NCBI RefSeq assembly: GCF_010104355.1
Contig: NZ_CP044972.1
Coordinates: 868,001-932,000, forward strand
From: Hydrogenophaga sp. PBL-H3
Lineage (GTDB): Bacteria; Pseudomonadota; Gammaproteobacteria; Burkholderiales; Burkholderiaceae_C
DNA: 64,000 bases
Direction of reading: 5' to 3'
This document shows positions 16,332 through 25,529 of the stretch, piece by piece (the first letter of the stretch is position 1; each line of letters opens with the position of its first letter). The position numbers were made by a program, and so were the translations under genes. The notes beneath the pieces are model-generated. The model was not told where the DNA came from. It searched no databases and saw only the letters and a list, made by a program, of their open reading frames with translations.

Positions 16332-17309
16332 TCAATCGACTTTGGCACCGCTGAGCTTGACCACGCGTTCGTACTTGGCGCGCTCGCGTTTCATGAAGTC
16401 GTCGAACTGCTCCGGCGTGCTGGGCGCGGGCTCGGCCAGCAGCAGGGCAAAACGGCTCTTCACCTCGGGCGACTTCAGGGCTTCGGTGAACGCAGCGTTG
16501 AGTTTGCGCACCGTCTCGGCGGGCGTGCCGGCCGGGGCGATCAGACCCCACCAGGTGTCGATCTCGAAGCCGGGCAGGGTGGCCGCCACGGTGGGCACAT
16601 CCGGCACCACGCCGCTGCGCTGCGCGGTGGTCACGGCCAGCGCCTTGAGCTTGCCCGAGCGGATGTTGGCTGCGGCGGTGGCAAGGTTGTCGAAGTTGAA
16701 ATCGACCTGGCCCGAGAGCAGGCCCAGCTGGGCCGGGTTGCCGCCGTTGTAGGGAATGTGCACCGCGAAGATGCCGGCCTGGTTCTTGAAGAGCTCGCCC
16801 GCCAGGTGGCCTGCGCTGCCGTTGCCGCCGGAGCCGTAGTTGAGCTTGCCCGGGTTCGCCTTGCCATAGGCGATCAGGTCGGCCAGGGTGTTGATGTTCA
16901 GGCGCGTCGCGGCTTCGGCGTTCATCACCAGGACGTTGGGCACCCGCAGCATCTGCGTGACGGGCGCGAAGTCCTTGGCCGGGTCGTAGGGCAGCTTGCT
17001 GAAAAGCCAGGGGTTGATGCCGTGCGAGGCCGTGGTGGCGATGCCCAGCGTGAGGCCGTCGGGCGCGGCCTTGGCCACCGCGCTCACGCCGATGTTGCCA
17101 CCCGCACCGGGCCGGTTGTCCACAATCACCGTGCCGAGCGTGCCCTTGACAGCCTCGGCCAGGATGCGTGCTGTCACGTCGATCGGCCCACCGGCCGCGA
17201 ATGGCACGATGATGCGCGTGGTGGCGGCTTGAGCGACAGCGAACCCAGGCAGGGCGAGGCTCGTCGAGGCCAGCGCAGCGCGCGTGATCAGTTGGCGGCG
17301 GTTCATCAT
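16332..17309 (-). CDS. Bug/TctC-family periplasmic substrate-binding protein
   Basis: This protein of about 325 residues belongs to the very large Bug (Bordetella uptake gene) family of tripartite tricarboxylate transporter binding proteins. A Tat- or Sec-like signal (NRRQLITRAALASTSLALPG) ends near an AQA cleavage site. The mature protein has the family segments IIVPFAAGGPIDVTAR, VDNRPGAGGNIG and NYGSGGNGSAGHLAGE. The start is the first of two adjacent methionines. No TctA/TctB membrane genes are nearby, as is common for orphan Bug genes, so the ligand (usually a small carboxylate) is unknown. It lies 7 bases after the flavoreductase gene on the same strand. Confidence 0.92.
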   Translation of the reverse strand: MMNRRQLITRAALASTSLALPGFAVAQAATTRIIVPFAAGGPIDVTARILAEAVKGTLGTVIVDNRPGAGGNIGVSAVAKAAPDGLTLGIATTASHGINPWLFSKLPYDPAKDFAPVTQMLRVPNVLVMNAEAATRLNINTLADLIAYGKANPGKLNYGSGGNGSAGHLAGELFKNQAGIFAVHIPYNGGNPAQLGLLSGQVDFNFDNLATAAANIRSGKLKALAVTTAQRSGVVPDVPTVAATLPGFEIDTWWGLIAPAGTPAETVRKLNAAFTEALKSPEVKSRFALLLAEPAPSTPEQFDDFMKRERAKYERVVKLSGAKVD

Positions 17310-17316
17310 GATCGGG

Positions 17317-18348
17317 TCACACCTTGTCGGCGGCGCTGGTGAAGGAGTCGGCGAAGAAGGCCTCCTCGGGCAAGCCTGCTTTGGAAACGTAGTCGCGCTT
17401 GGCCGAATCGACCACGATGGGCGCACCGCAGGCATACACCTCGTGGCCCGAGAGGTCAGGCAGGTCTTGCAGCACGGCCTGGTGAACGAAGCCAGTGCGG
17501 CCGGTCCAGGCGTCTTCGGGCAGTGCGTCGGAGATCACGGGCACATAGCGCAGGTTCGGCATCTCGGCCAGCTTCGCTTCGATCCAGGCGCTCTGGTACA
17601 GGTCGCTCGGGCGACGGCCACCCCAATACAGCGTGGCTGGACGCGTGATGCCCTTGAACTGCATGTGTTCGATGATGGCTTTGATGGGTGCGAAGCCCGT
17701 GCCCGAGGCCAGCAGGACCATGGGTTTGGAGCTGTCTTCGCGCAGGAAGAAGCTGCCGTAGGGGCCTTCAATGCGCAGGATGTCCTTTTCCTTCATCGCG
17801 CCAAACACGTGGTCGGTGAACTTGCCGCCGGGCATGTGGCGCAGGTGCAGTTCCAGTGAGGGCTGAGCCGTTTGTGTGTGCGGCGCGTTGGCCATCGAAT
17901 AGCTGCGGCGGTCGCCGTCACGCAGCAGGAACTCCACGTATTGGCCGGCGTGGTACTGAAAGGCATCGCTGGCCGGCAACTGCAGGCGCAACACGATCAC
18001 GTCGTGAGAAGCGCGCTCCAGCGCGCTCACGCGCACCGGCATCTTCTTGATGGGGAAGGCGCCGGCCTCGGTGACCTGGCGCGATTCGAGCACCACGTCG
18101 CTGTGCGCCACGCCGCAGCAGGTCAGCACGTAACCCGCCGCTTCTTCCTCGGCGCTCAGCGCCTTGGGCTGGTGGTGTCCGTGCACCACGCTGCCCGAGA
18201 CCAGCTTGCATTTGCATGAGCCACAAGCGCCGTCTTTGCAGCCGTAAGGCAGGCCGATGCCCTGGCGAATGCCGGCGGCCAACATGGCCTCGTCGGGCTG
18301 GGCGGTGAAGGTGCGCCCACTGGGCTCGACGGTGATGGTGAATGTCAT
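17317..18348 (-). CDS. 2Fe-2S ferredoxin-fused FAD/NAD(P) reductase (AscD/RfbI-like)
   Basis: This 343-residue electron-transfer flavoprotein has three domains. An N-terminal plant-type ferredoxin carries CX4CX2C with a distant fourth cysteine (Cys37, Cys42, Cys45, Cys77). An FAD domain follows with RRSYSMANAP, and an NAD(P) domain with LLASGTGFAPIKAIIEH. The order matches CDP-6-deoxy-delta-3,4-glucoseen reductases and phenol/methane monooxygenase reductases. It would pass electrons from NAD(P)H to an iron enzyme, but no oxygenase component is adjacent. The start at 18348 was chosen because the ferredoxin fold begins there; the frame extends 18 codons further. Confidence 0.9.
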   Translation of the reverse strand: MTFTITVEPSGRTFTAQPDEAMLAAGIRQGIGLPYGCKDGACGSCKCKLVSGSVVHGHHQPKALSAEEEAAGYVLTCCGVAHSDVVLESRQVTEAGAFPIKKMPVRVSALERASHDVIVLRLQLPASDAFQYHAGQYVEFLLRDGDRRSYSMANAPHTQTAQPSLELHLRHMPGGKFTDHVFGAMKEKDILRIEGPYGSFFLREDSSKPMVLLASGTGFAPIKAIIEHMQFKGITRPATLYWGGRRPSDLYQSAWIEAKLAEMPNLRYVPVISDALPEDAWTGRTGFVHQAVLQDLPDLSGHEVYACGAPIVVDSAKRDYVSKAGLPEEAFFADSFTSAADKV

Positions 18349-18431
18349 ACTGGCATGGAATGAATGGAGAAGCCCAGCGGCTGGATGGCACGCGCTTGGC
18401 AACCGGCAATTGTCTCAAATTCGGAAACTGC

Positions 18432-19355
18432 ATGAGCCTTCTTGGCGCATTGCCCGCACGCTTTCGGCGTGAACGGGTCCTGATCATTGGTTGTGGCGAC
18501 GTGGGCCAGCGCGCAGCGCATGTGCTGGGCGGCTCGTCGCGCGTGCGCGTGTTCGCCCTCACCTCCAGCCCCTCCCGTGCGCCAGCCTTGCGGGCACAGG
18601 GCATCACGCCGCTGGTGGGCAACCTGGACGATCCGCACAGCCTGCGCCGCCTGGCCGGACTGGCCACGCGTGTGCTGCACCTGGCGCCACCGCCGTCGGG
18701 TGAACTGGCCGACTGGCGCCTGGACCCCCGCACCCGCGCGCTCACACGCGCCCTGGTGCAGCGCTCGTTGCCGTCGGCGCTGGTGTACGGCTCCACATCG
18801 GGCGTGTATGGCGACTGCCAGGGCCGCTGGGTCGACGAGACCACGCTGGCAAAACCGCTCACGCCACGCGCCTGGCGGCGGGTGGATGCCGAGGCTGCGG
18901 TGCACTGGCTGGGCCGTGCCACCGGCCTGCGCACCACGGTGCTGCGCATTCCCGGGATCTACGCGCCCGACCGCGCAGGCGGTACGCCGCGCGAGCGCTT
19001 GCAACGCGGCACACCGGTGCTGCGTGCCGAGGACGACGTCTACACCAACCACATCCACGCCGACGATCTGGCGCGCGCCTGCGTGCTGGCACTGTGGCGC
19101 GGTCGGCCACAGCGCAACGTGAACGTGGTGGACGACACCGAATTGAAGATGGGCGATTACTTTGACCAGGCCGCCGACCTCTATGGCGTGCCGCGCCCGC
19201 CGCGCGTGGCGCGCGATGTGGCGGGTGACCAGTTGCCGCTGATGCTGCTGAGTTTCATGAGCGAGTCGCGTCGACTGCACAACCGGCGCATGAAGCAGGA
19301 ACTGGGGTTGCGCCTGCGCTACCCCACGGTGGCCCAGGGCCTGCAGGCCCTTTGA
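18432..19355 (+). CDS. NAD-dependent epimerase/dehydratase-family protein (YeeZ-like)
   Basis: This 307-residue protein is an extended short-chain dehydrogenase-type Rossmann protein. It begins with the nucleotide-binding segment RVLIIGCGDVGQRAAHVLG and contains YGSTSGVYGD in the middle, where the serine of the SDR catalytic site would sit. The usual YxxxK motif is not evident. The similar YeeZ protein of E. coli is uncharacterised. The start at 18432 precedes the Rossmann fold by 13 residues; longer in-frame starts run into the promoter region of the divergent reductase. Confidence 0.8.
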   Translation: MSLLGALPARFRRERVLIIGCGDVGQRAAHVLGGSSRVRVFALTSSPSRAPALRAQGITPLVGNLDDPHSLRRLAGLATRVLHLAPPPSGELADWRLDPRTRALTRALVQRSLPSALVYGSTSGVYGDCQGRWVDETTLAKPLTPRAWRRVDAEAAVHWLGRATGLRTTVLRIPGIYAPDRAGGTPRERLQRGTPVLRAEDDVYTNHIHADDLARACVLALWRGRPQRNVNVVDDTELKMGDYFDQAADLYGVPRPPRVARDVAGDQLPLMLLSFMSESRRLHNRRMKQELGLRLRYPTVAQGLQAL

Positions 19356-19366
19356 TCTGAGCAGGC

Positions 19367-19401
19367 AACAAAAAAGGCCGGGCAAGAAACTTGCGCGGCC
19401 T
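19367..19401 (-). terminator. Rho-independent terminator of tRNA-Leu
   Basis: On the minus strand, aggccgcgcaag, loop ttt, cttgcccggcct is followed by tttttgttg. It lies immediately downstream of the tRNA gene; the stem has one mismatch. Confidence 0.88.
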
Positions 19402-19407
19402 GATCTG

Positions 19408-19492
19408 TGGTGCCCGGGGCCGGAATCGAACCGGCACTCCTTTCGGAACCGGATTTTGAGTCCGGCGCGTCTACCAATTTCACCACCCGGGC
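19408..19492 (-). tRNA. tRNA-Leu (anticodon CAA)
   Basis: The minus strand reads GCCCGGGTGGTGAAATTGGT onward and ends in CCCCGGGCACCA, giving a 7-bp acceptor stem, an encoded CCA and a TPsiC arm with GGTTCGATTCC. The anticodon loop CTCAAAA between CCGGA and TCCGG gives anticodon CAA, decoding UUG. A long variable arm (GTTCCGAAAGGAGT) marks it as class II, as expected for leucine. The 85-nt span includes CCA. Confidence 0.97.
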
Positions 19493-19531
19493 GTCCTGAA
19501 AGGGGTTGCAAATTATGGCACAGTGCAGACG

Positions 19532-20434
19532 ATGAACTACCCCACGATTGAAGACGCGATTGGCAACACCCCGCTGGTGGCCCTGCAGCGCATCGGTGTC
19601 CAGGCCAACGCACAGCGCGGTAACGTGGTGCTGGGCAAGCTCGAAGGCAACAACCCCGCTGGCTCGGTGAAAGACCGGCCTGCGGTTTCGATGATCAAGC
19701 GCGCCGAAGAGCGCGGCGAAATCAAGCCCGGCGACACCCTGATCGAAGCCACCTCGGGCAACACCGGCATCGCGCTGGCCATGGCCGCGGCCATCAAGGG
19801 TTACCGTATGGTGCTGATCATGCCGGAGGACTTGTCCATCGAGCGCGCGCAGACCATGAAGGCCTTTGGCGCCGAGCTGATTCTCACCTCCAAGAGCGGC
19901 GGCATGGAAGCGGCCCGCGATCTGGCCGAGAAGATGCAGGCCGAAGGGAAGGGCCGCGTGCTCGACCAGTTCGCCAATGCCGACAACCCGCGCGTGCACT
20001 ACGAGACCACGGGCCCCGAACTCTGGGCGCAGACCGGCGGACGCATCACGCATTTCGTGAGCGCCATGGGCACCACCGGCACCATCACCGGCGTCTCGCG
20101 CTTCCTGAAAGAGAAGAACCCGGCCATCCGCATCATTGGTGCGCAGCCCAGCGAAGGTTCGCGCATCCCCGGCATCCGCAAGTGGCCCACCGAATACCTG
20201 CCGAAGATTTACGACCCGACCACCGTCGATGAACTGGTTTACGTGAGCCAGTCCGATGCGGAGGCCATGTGCCGCCAGCTGGCGCGCGAAGAGGGCATCT
20301 TTGCCGGCATCTCGGCCGCTGGCGCTTGCTGGGTGGCGCAGCAGATCGCGGCCCAGGTGGAAAACGCCACCATCGCCTTCATCGTGTGCGATCGGGGCGA
20401 TCGCTACCTCTCCACCGGCGTGTTCCCGGCTTGA
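19532..20434 (+). CDS. cysM: Cysteine synthase B
   Basis: This 300-residue PLP enzyme makes cysteine from O-acetylserine and sulfide, or from thiosulfate via S-sulfocysteine. The PLP lysine is in NPAGSVKDRPA (Lys47) and the substrate loop is EATSGNTGIALA (residues 73 onward). The segment HFVSAMGTTGTITGVSRFLK is the phosphate-binding glycine loop. Basic and aromatic residues (GIRKWPTEYLP) in the C-terminal half fit CysM rather than CysK. ATG at 19532 was preferred to the GTG three codons upstream. The gene begins 40 bases from the divergent tRNA-Leu. Confidence 0.95.
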   Translation: MNYPTIEDAIGNTPLVALQRIGVQANAQRGNVVLGKLEGNNPAGSVKDRPAVSMIKRAEERGEIKPGDTLIEATSGNTGIALAMAAAIKGYRMVLIMPEDLSIERAQTMKAFGAELILTSKSGGMEAARDLAEKMQAEGKGRVLDQFANADNPRVHYETTGPELWAQTGGRITHFVSAMGTTGTITGVSRFLKEKNPAIRIIGAQPSEGSRIPGIRKWPTEYLPKIYDPTTVDELVYVSQSDAEAMCRQLAREEGIFAGISAAGACWVAQQIAAQVENATIAFIVCDRGDRYLSTGVFPA

Positions 20435-20436
20435 CC

Positions 20437-20982
20437 ATGAACACGGCGTTCAAGTTCTGCCCCGCATGCGCAACGCCCCTGGCCCTGATCGGCCAGGAAG
20501 AAGACGGCGGCTTCACCGAGCGCCTGCGCTGCACGGCCTGTGGCTTCACGCACTGGAACAACCCCACGCCGGTGCTGGCCGCCATCGTCGAGGTGGATGG
20601 CCGTGTCCTGCTGGCGCGCAACGCGGCCTGGTCGGGCCGCATGTTCGGTCTCATCACCGGCTTCATGGAAGCAGGGGAGTCACCTGAAGAAGGCATCCGT
20701 CGCGAAATTGCCGAAGAAACTTCGCTGGATGTGACAAAACTCACGTTGGTCGGGGTGCATGATTTTCAGCGCATGAACCAGGTGATCGTGACCTACCACG
20801 CGGTCGCGCACGGCGACGTGAAGCTGTCGCCCGAGCTGTTGGAATACAAGCTCATGGAGCCCGCCAACATCCGCTGCTGGCGCGCCGGCACTGGCTTTGC
20901 GCTGGCCGACTGGTTGCGCAGCCGAGGCCTGGAGCCTGTGTTCATGGAAGATGTCCAGCGGCCTGTCGACCCCGTCGCGTAG
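20437..20982 (+). CDS. Nudix hydrolase with N-terminal zinc ribbon
   Basis: This 181-residue protein combines a zinc ribbon (Cys8, Cys11, Cys32, Cys35) with a Nudix domain. The Nudix box is visible as GFMEAGESPEEGIRREIAEE with the following residues TSL. The architecture resembles a short NudC/NADH pyrophosphatase, which acts on NAD(H) and on NAD-capped RNA ends, though it lacks the full NudC N-terminal domain. It starts 2 bases after cysM, so both are likely on one transcript. The substrate is unproven. Confidence 0.88.
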   Translation: MNTAFKFCPACATPLALIGQEEDGGFTERLRCTACGFTHWNNPTPVLAAIVEVDGRVLLARNAAWSGRMFGLITGFMEAGESPEEGIRREIAEETSLDVTKLTLVGVHDFQRMNQVIVTYHAVAHGDVKLSPELLEYKLMEPANIRCWRAGTGFALADWLRSRGLEPVFMEDVQRPVDPVA

Positions 20983-21056
20983 CGCAAATGCGCGCAGCGG
21001 TACGGTGCAGGGTACAAGACGCGCCGCTTAGAATGATTGATTCCAAGGAAAGCCTC

Positions 21057-21284
21057 ATGCACGCCGACAAAGAACTCGATGCCCGCGGTTTGAACTGCCC
21101 GCTGCCCATCCTGAAAGCCAAGAAAGCCTTGGCCGACATGCACAGCGGCCAGACCCTGAAAGTGATTTCCACCGACTCGGGTTCGGTGCGTGACTTCCAG
21201 GCGTTTGCCAAACAGACCGGCAATCTGCTGGTCGAACAGCAGACGGTGGGTGACGAACACTTCACGTTGCTCAAACGTCGCTGA
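21057..21284 (+). CDS. tusA: TusA-family sulfurtransferase
   Basis: This 75-residue protein matches TusA/SirA. The sulfur-carrying cysteine is in the signature DARGLNCPLPILKAKKAL (Cys14). TusA proteins relay persulfide sulfur to tRNA thiolation, molybdenum cofactor synthesis and other sulfur pathways. ATG at 21057 is favoured over the in-frame ATG at 21033 because an aagga sequence sits just upstream of it. Its position after cysM suggests a sulfur-handling context. Confidence 0.9.
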   Translation: MHADKELDARGLNCPLPILKAKKALADMHSGQTLKVISTDSGSVRDFQAFAKQTGNLLVEQQTVGDEHFTLLKRR

Positions 21285-21312
21285 ACCCGGTTCGCCCAAG
21301 CCCGCCACCATC

Positions 21313-22353
21313 ATGGAAGTCCTACTCGTCGACCCATTGGTGCCCGAGGCCTTGTCCTGGTTGCAGGAGCGGCACGAGGTCACATACCGCCCTGAGCTGG
21401 GTGACGATCCGGTGGAGCTGCGCAAGGCCACCTACAAGACGCGTGCCATCGTGCTGCCACCGCATGTGGTCGTGTCCGAAGAATTCCTCAACTTCTCCCC
21501 CAAGCTGGAGATCGTGGCGCGCATGCAGATCTCCAGCGACAACACCGACCTCGATGCCTGTGCGCGGCGCCATGTGCGCGTGTTGCAGGCGCGCAGCGCC
21601 ACGGTGCGGTCCAACGCCGAGTACCTGTTGTACGGCCTGCTTATGCTGTACCGCCGCGGCATGATCAGCGCGCTGCTCGGGCGCAAGATTTCCCAGGTGC
21701 GCATGGGCCGCGAACTCTCCGGCAGCACGGTGGGTTTGATGGGCCTGGCGCCCGTGGCTCACACGCTGGCGCCCATGCTCAAGAGCCTGGGAGTTCGCTT
21801 GCTGGGCTATGACCCGGCGGTGCACCACGCCGCCGCCATCTGGAACAAGCTGGGTGTGGAACCCGTCACCCTGCAGGAACTGCTGTCCCGCTCGGACGCG
21901 ATCTCACTGCAGATGGTTTATGCCTCGCGCTTTCGCGGCTGGATCAACGAGCGGCTGCTCAACCACTGCAAGGCCGGTCAGCTCTGGGTGGGCGTGAGTC
22001 GCAGCACGCTGTTTGACGCCGATGCCTTGGCGCTGGCGCTGTGCGACGGACGCATCGACGCCTGTCTGCTGGACGGTGCCAATCCGCAATTCGCCGCCGA
22101 AGGCACGCCCTTGCACGGGATTCCCAACCTGCACCTCACGCCGCGCCTGGGCTCGCACACGCGAGAGGCCAAACTGCGCGCAAGCTGGTACGTGGCGCAC
22201 CGCATCCACGAAACCCTGTCGCCGCACGCCGTGGGCAACGAAGGGCGGGTGAGCGACTTCTCGGTGCTCGACAGCCTCGAATACCACGAGCCCGAAGACC
22301 CGCAGGCGGTCACGCCGTCGCAGTGGGGCTCGATCGCATTGCACCGCAGTTGA
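21313..22353 (+). CDS. D-isomer-specific 2-hydroxyacid dehydrogenase family protein
   Basis: This 346-residue protein resembles NAD-dependent 2-hydroxyacid dehydrogenases such as phosphoglycerate dehydrogenase. The cofactor fold is seen around STVGLMGLAPVAHTLAPML, but the canonical GxGxxG is altered to GLMGLA. A serine-arginine pair (VGVSRSTLFD) stands where the catalytic arginine motif lies, and LGSHTREA contains the candidate catalytic histidine. The N-terminal part (MEVLLVDPLVPEALSWL) fits the substrate domain. The altered glycine motif makes cofactor binding and activity less certain. The gene is 28 bases after tusA. Confidence 0.78.
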   Translation: MEVLLVDPLVPEALSWLQERHEVTYRPELGDDPVELRKATYKTRAIVLPPHVVVSEEFLNFSPKLEIVARMQISSDNTDLDACARRHVRVLQARSATVRSNAEYLLYGLLMLYRRGMISALLGRKISQVRMGRELSGSTVGLMGLAPVAHTLAPMLKSLGVRLLGYDPAVHHAAAIWNKLGVEPVTLQELLSRSDAISLQMVYASRFRGWINERLLNHCKAGQLWVGVSRSTLFDADALALALCDGRIDACLLDGANPQFAAEGTPLHGIPNLHLTPRLGSHTREAKLRASWYVAHRIHETLSPHAVGNEGRVSDFSVLDSLEYHEPEDPQAVTPSQWGSIALHRS

Positions 22354-22361
22354 TAGAAGGC

Positions 22362-22443
22362 ACCCCCGCCGCGCTCCGCGCGACCCCCTCAAGGGGGCGA
22401 CATCTGCGGCCTGGCAGAGCCAGTTCCGCGGTGTCTCTGGGTT
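22362..22443. repeat. Dispersed intergenic repeat, subtype B, copy 1
   Basis: The block after the dehydrogenase gene contains gcgctccgcgcgaccccct, caagggggc, ctgcggcctggcagagcc and agttccgcggtgt. The same segments occur in inverted orientation at 51613-51705, including an exact 17-base match (agccagttccgcggtgt). The ccccctcaaggggg part forms a hairpin. Confidence 0.8.
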
Positions 22444-22445
22444 AG

Positions 22446-22469
22446 GCACCTCTCGCCGGAGAGAGGTGC
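22446..22469. terminator. Possible terminator hairpin between convergent genes
   Basis: A perfect 9-bp stem (gcacctctc, loop gccgga, gagaggtgc) lies between the convergent dehydrogenase and valS genes. It is followed on the plus strand by a long pyrimidine tract rather than a clear T run, so termination is plausible but not certain. Confidence 0.45.
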
Positions 22470-22499
22470 AGGTCCCTCTCCTCTTGCTCTCCCTTTCTC

Positions 22500-25460
22500 T
22501 CAGGCGCCCAGCCGTTGCAGTTGCTCTCGCATCTTCTCCAGCGTCGCAGTGAAGTCGGCCACGCGTTTTCTTTCCTGATCAATCACAGCGGGCGGCGCCT
22601 TGGCCACGAAGGCTTCGTTGGACAGTTTGGCTGTGGCCTTGGTGATCTCGCCTTCCAGCCGCGCTGCTTCCTTGCCCAGGCGGAGTTTTTCGGCCGCCAC
22701 GTCGATCTCCATGAACAGGCACAGGCGGGCCTCGCCGACCACGGCCACCGGAGCGGCCTGTGCGGCAGCGGCCCACGCGGCTTCGTCGGTGAACACCTTC
22801 ACTTCGTTCAACTTGGCCAGGCCCTGCAGCACCGGGCCCATGGCCTGCATGTAGGCGGTGTCGCCCAACACATAGAGTGGCAGGCGCGTGGCGGGGGACA
22901 CGCTCATCTCGCCGCGCAGGTTGCGGCAGGCGTCCACCAGCGCCTTGAGCTTGTCGACGTGGGCGATGGAGGCCTCGTCAATCTTGTTCAACTGAGCTTG
23001 CGGGTAGCGCGCGATGCTGACCGACTCACCCGGCAAGCCCGCCACGGGTGCGACCTTCTGCCACAGCTCTTCGGTGATGAAGGGGATCACCGGGTGCGCC
23101 AGGCGAAGAATGGCCTCCAGCGTGCGGATCAGTGTGCGGCGGGTGGCGCGTTGTTGCGAGGCGTCGCCGGTCTGGATCTGCACCTTGGCGATCTCCAGGT
23201 ACCAGTCGCAGAACTCGTTCCAGACGAAGTCATAGATCGTGTTCGCAACGTTGTCCAGCCGGTACTCGGCGAAGCCCTTGACCACCTCGGCCTCGGTCTT
23301 CTGCAGCAGCGAGCTGATCCAGCGGTCGGCCTGGCTGAAGCTGAGGTAACCGTGGAAGGGTTGCCCCACGGCGCATTCTGCCTTGGTGTGGTCTTCCAGG
23401 CCACAGTCCTGGCCTTCGCAGTTCATCAAGGTGAAGCGCGTGGCGTTCCAGAGCTTGTTGCAGAAATTGCGGTAGCCCTCGCAGCGCTTGCTGTCGAAGT
23501 TGATGCTGCGACCCAGCGAAGCGAGTGCGGCGAAGGTGAAGCGCAATGCGTCCGCGCCATAGGCCGGAATGCCGTCGGGGAATTCCTTCTCGGTCTGCTT
23601 GCGCACCTTGGGCGCGGTCTCGGGCTTGCGCAATCCGGTGGTGCGTTTGTCCAGCAGCGGCGCGAGCGCGATGCCGTCGATCAGGTCCACCGGGTCCAGC
23701 ACATTGCCCTCGCTCTTGCTCATCTTCTGACCCTGCGCGTCGCGCACCAGGCCGTGGATGTAGACGTGTTTGAACGGCACGCGGCCCGTGAAGTGGGTCG
23801 TCATCATGATCATCCTGGCGACCCAGAAGAAGATGATGTCGTAGCCCGTGACGAGCACGGTGCTGGGCAGGTAGAGGTTGTAGTCGGAGACATCCGTTCG
23901 GGCTGAGCCTGTCGAAGCCCCCGCAGGCCCTTCGAAAGGCTCAGGGCGAACGGAATTCGAAGCGTTCGGCCAGCCCATGGTGCTGAATGGCACCAGCGCC
24001 GACGAGTACCAGGTGTCGAGCACGTCGGGGTCGCGCGTGAGCGTCTTCCCGGGTGCCTTGGCCTGTGCTTCGGCTTCGTTGCGCGCCACGATCACATTGC
24101 CCGCTTCGTCGTACCAGGCGGGGATCTGATGGCCCCACCAGAGTTGGCGGCTGATGCACCAGTCCTGGATGTTGTTCATCCACTGGTTGTAGGTGTTGAC
24201 CCAGTTCTCGGGCACGAACTTGACTTCGCCCGACTGCACGGCCGCGATGGCCTTGTCGGCAATCGACGTGCCGCTGGTGTTCTTCTCGTTGCCCTTGGAC
24301 TGCATGGCCACGAACCACTGGTCGGTGAGCATGGGTTCGATCACCTGGCCGGTGCGCGCGCAGCGCGGCACCATGAGCTTGTGCTTCTTGGTCTCCACCA
24401 GCAGGCCGGCGGCTTCCAGGTCGGTCACCACGGCCTTGCGCGCGACGAAGCGGTCTAGGCCCTGGTACTTCGCGGGTGCGTTCTCGTTGATGGTGGCTTG
24501 CAGGGTGAGCACGCCGATGATGGGAAGACCGTGGCGCTGGCCCACTGCGTAGTCGTTGGTGTCGTGCGCGGGGGTCACCTTCACCACGCCGGTGCCGAAG
24601 GCGCGGTCCACGTAGTCGTCGGCGATCACCGGGATCTCGCGGTCGCACAGCGGCAGCTTCACGGTCTTGCCGATCAGGTGGGTGTAGCGCTCGTCTTCCG
24701 GGTGCACCATCACCGCCACGTCGCCCAGCAGCGTCTCGGGTCGGGTGGTGGCCACGGTCAGCGAGCCACTGCCATCAGACAGTGGATACGCGATGTGCCA
24801 GAGCGAACCGTCCTCTTCCTCGCTCTCCACTTCCAGGTCGGAGACGGCCGACATCAGCACCGGGTCCCAGTTCACCAGGCGCTTGCCGCGGTAGATCAGA
24901 CCCTGTTCGTACAGGCGAACAAAGGTCTCGGTCACCACGGTCGAGAGCTTCGGGTCCATGGTGAAGTACTCGCGGCTCCAGTCCACGCTGTCGCCCATGC
25001 GGCGCATCTGCGTGGTGATGGTGTTGCCGCTTTCTTCCTTCCACTCCCACACCTTCGCCACGAAGTTCTTGCGCGCCTCGGCCGGTGTGGGGCCCATGTC
25101 GTGGCGGCTGATGCCCTGCGCCTGCAGCTGGCGTTCCACCACGATCTGCGTGGCGATGCCGGCGTGGTCGGTGCCCGGCACCCAGACCGTGTTGGCGCCC
25201 GCCATGCGGTGGTAGCGCGTGAGGCTGTCCATGATGGTCTGGTTGAACGCGTGGCCCATGTGCAGCGTGCCCGTCACGTTGGGCGGCGGGAGCTGGATCG
25301 CGAACGACGGTGCGTCGGCCTGGGGTGCGCCCGTGCCGCGGAAACCCGCCACGCCGTAGCCGCGCTGTTCCCACTCGGGGCCCCAGCGGGCTTCCAGCGG
25401 AGCGGGTTCGAACGATTTGGCCAGGGATTGCAGGCCGGGTTGGTTCAGGGTGTCGGTCAT
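22500..25460 (-). CDS. valS: Valyl-tRNA synthetase with an in-frame repeat insertion
   Basis: This 986-residue class I synthetase charges tRNA-Val. The HIGH-type motif is [15 protein letters not shown] near residue 54, the KMSKS motif is in [11 protein letters not shown], and an editing domain and a C-terminal coiled coil ([18 protein letters not shown]) are visible. The protein is a little longer than E. coli ValS (about 951). Around residues 503-523 the segment [18 protein letters not shown] is encoded by an inverted repeat of a dispersed family, lying between the Rossmann-fold segment [11 protein letters not shown] and [13 protein letters not shown]. The start at 25460 avoids an extra hydrophobic stub in the longer frame. 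A hairpin precedes the gene. Confidence 0.97.
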   Translation of the reverse strand: MTDTLNQPGLQSLAKSFEPAPLEARWGPEWEQRGYGVAGFRGTGAPQADAPSFAIQLPPPNVTGTLHMGHAFNQTIMDSLTRYHRMAGANTVWVPGTDHAGIATQIVVERQLQAQGISRHDMGPTPAEARKNFVAKVWEWKEESGNTITTQMRRMGDSVDWSREYFTMDPKLSTVVTETFVRLYEQGLIYRGKRLVNWDPVLMSAVSDLEVESEEEDGSLWHIAYPLSDGSGSLTVATTRPETLLGDVAVMVHPEDERYTHLIGKTVKLPLCDREIPVIADDYVDRAFGTGVVKVTPAHDTNDYAVGQRHGLPIIGVLTLQATINENAPAKYQGLDRFVARKAVVTDLEAAGLLVETKKHKLMVPRCARTGQVIEPMLTDQWFVAMQSKGNEKNTSGTSIADKAIAAVQSGEVKFVPENWVNTYNQWMNNIQDWCISRQLWWGHQIPAWYDEAGNVIVARNEAEAQAKAPGKTLTRDPDVLDTWYSSALVPFSTMGWPNASNSVRPEPFEGPAGASTGSARTDVSDYNLYLPSTVLVTGYDIIFFWVARMIMMTTHFTGRVPFKHVYIHGLVRDAQGQKMSKSEGNVLDPVDLIDGIALAPLLDKRTTGLRKPETAPKVRKQTEKEFPDGIPAYGADALRFTFAALASLGRSINFDSKRCEGYRNFCNKLWNATRFTLMNCEGQDCGLEDHTKAECAVGQPFHGYLSFSQADRWISSLLQKTEAEVVKGFAEYRLDNVANTIYDFVWNEFCDWYLEIAKVQIQTGDASQQRATRRTLIRTLEAILRLAHPVIPFITEELWQKVAPVAGLPGESVSIARYPQAQLNKIDEASIAHVDKLKALVDACRNLRGEMSVSPATRLPLYVLGDTAYMQAMGPVLQGLAKLNEVKVFTDEAAWAAAAQAAPVAVVGEARLCLFMEIDVAAEKLRLGKEAARLEGEITKATAKLSNEAFVAKAPPAVIDQERKRVADFTATLEKMREQLQRLGA
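23894..23953. repeat. Inverted dispersed repeat inside valS
   Basis: Two 24-base arms (23894-23917 and 23930-23953) are inverted copies of each other with three mismatches, separated by 12 bases. Their core ctgagcctgtcgaag matches a repeat type very common in Comamonadaceae genomes. The pair reads through in frame within valS. Another single copy is at 38854-38874. Confidence 0.85.
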
Positions 25461-25471
25461 GGGGCGCGCCA

Positions 25472-25502
25472 GAAGTAGAAACGGCATCCCGCAGGATGCC
25501 GT
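25472..25502 (-). terminator. Hairpin in the valS leader (terminator or attenuator)
   Basis: On the minus strand, acggcatcc, loop tgcg, ggatgccgt is followed by ttctacttct. It lies between the DUF2783 gene and valS and could terminate the upstream operon or shape the valS leader. The T tract is imperfect. Confidence 0.55.
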
Positions 25503-25529
25503 CAGGGGAAATGGGGGAACCCGCGAATT

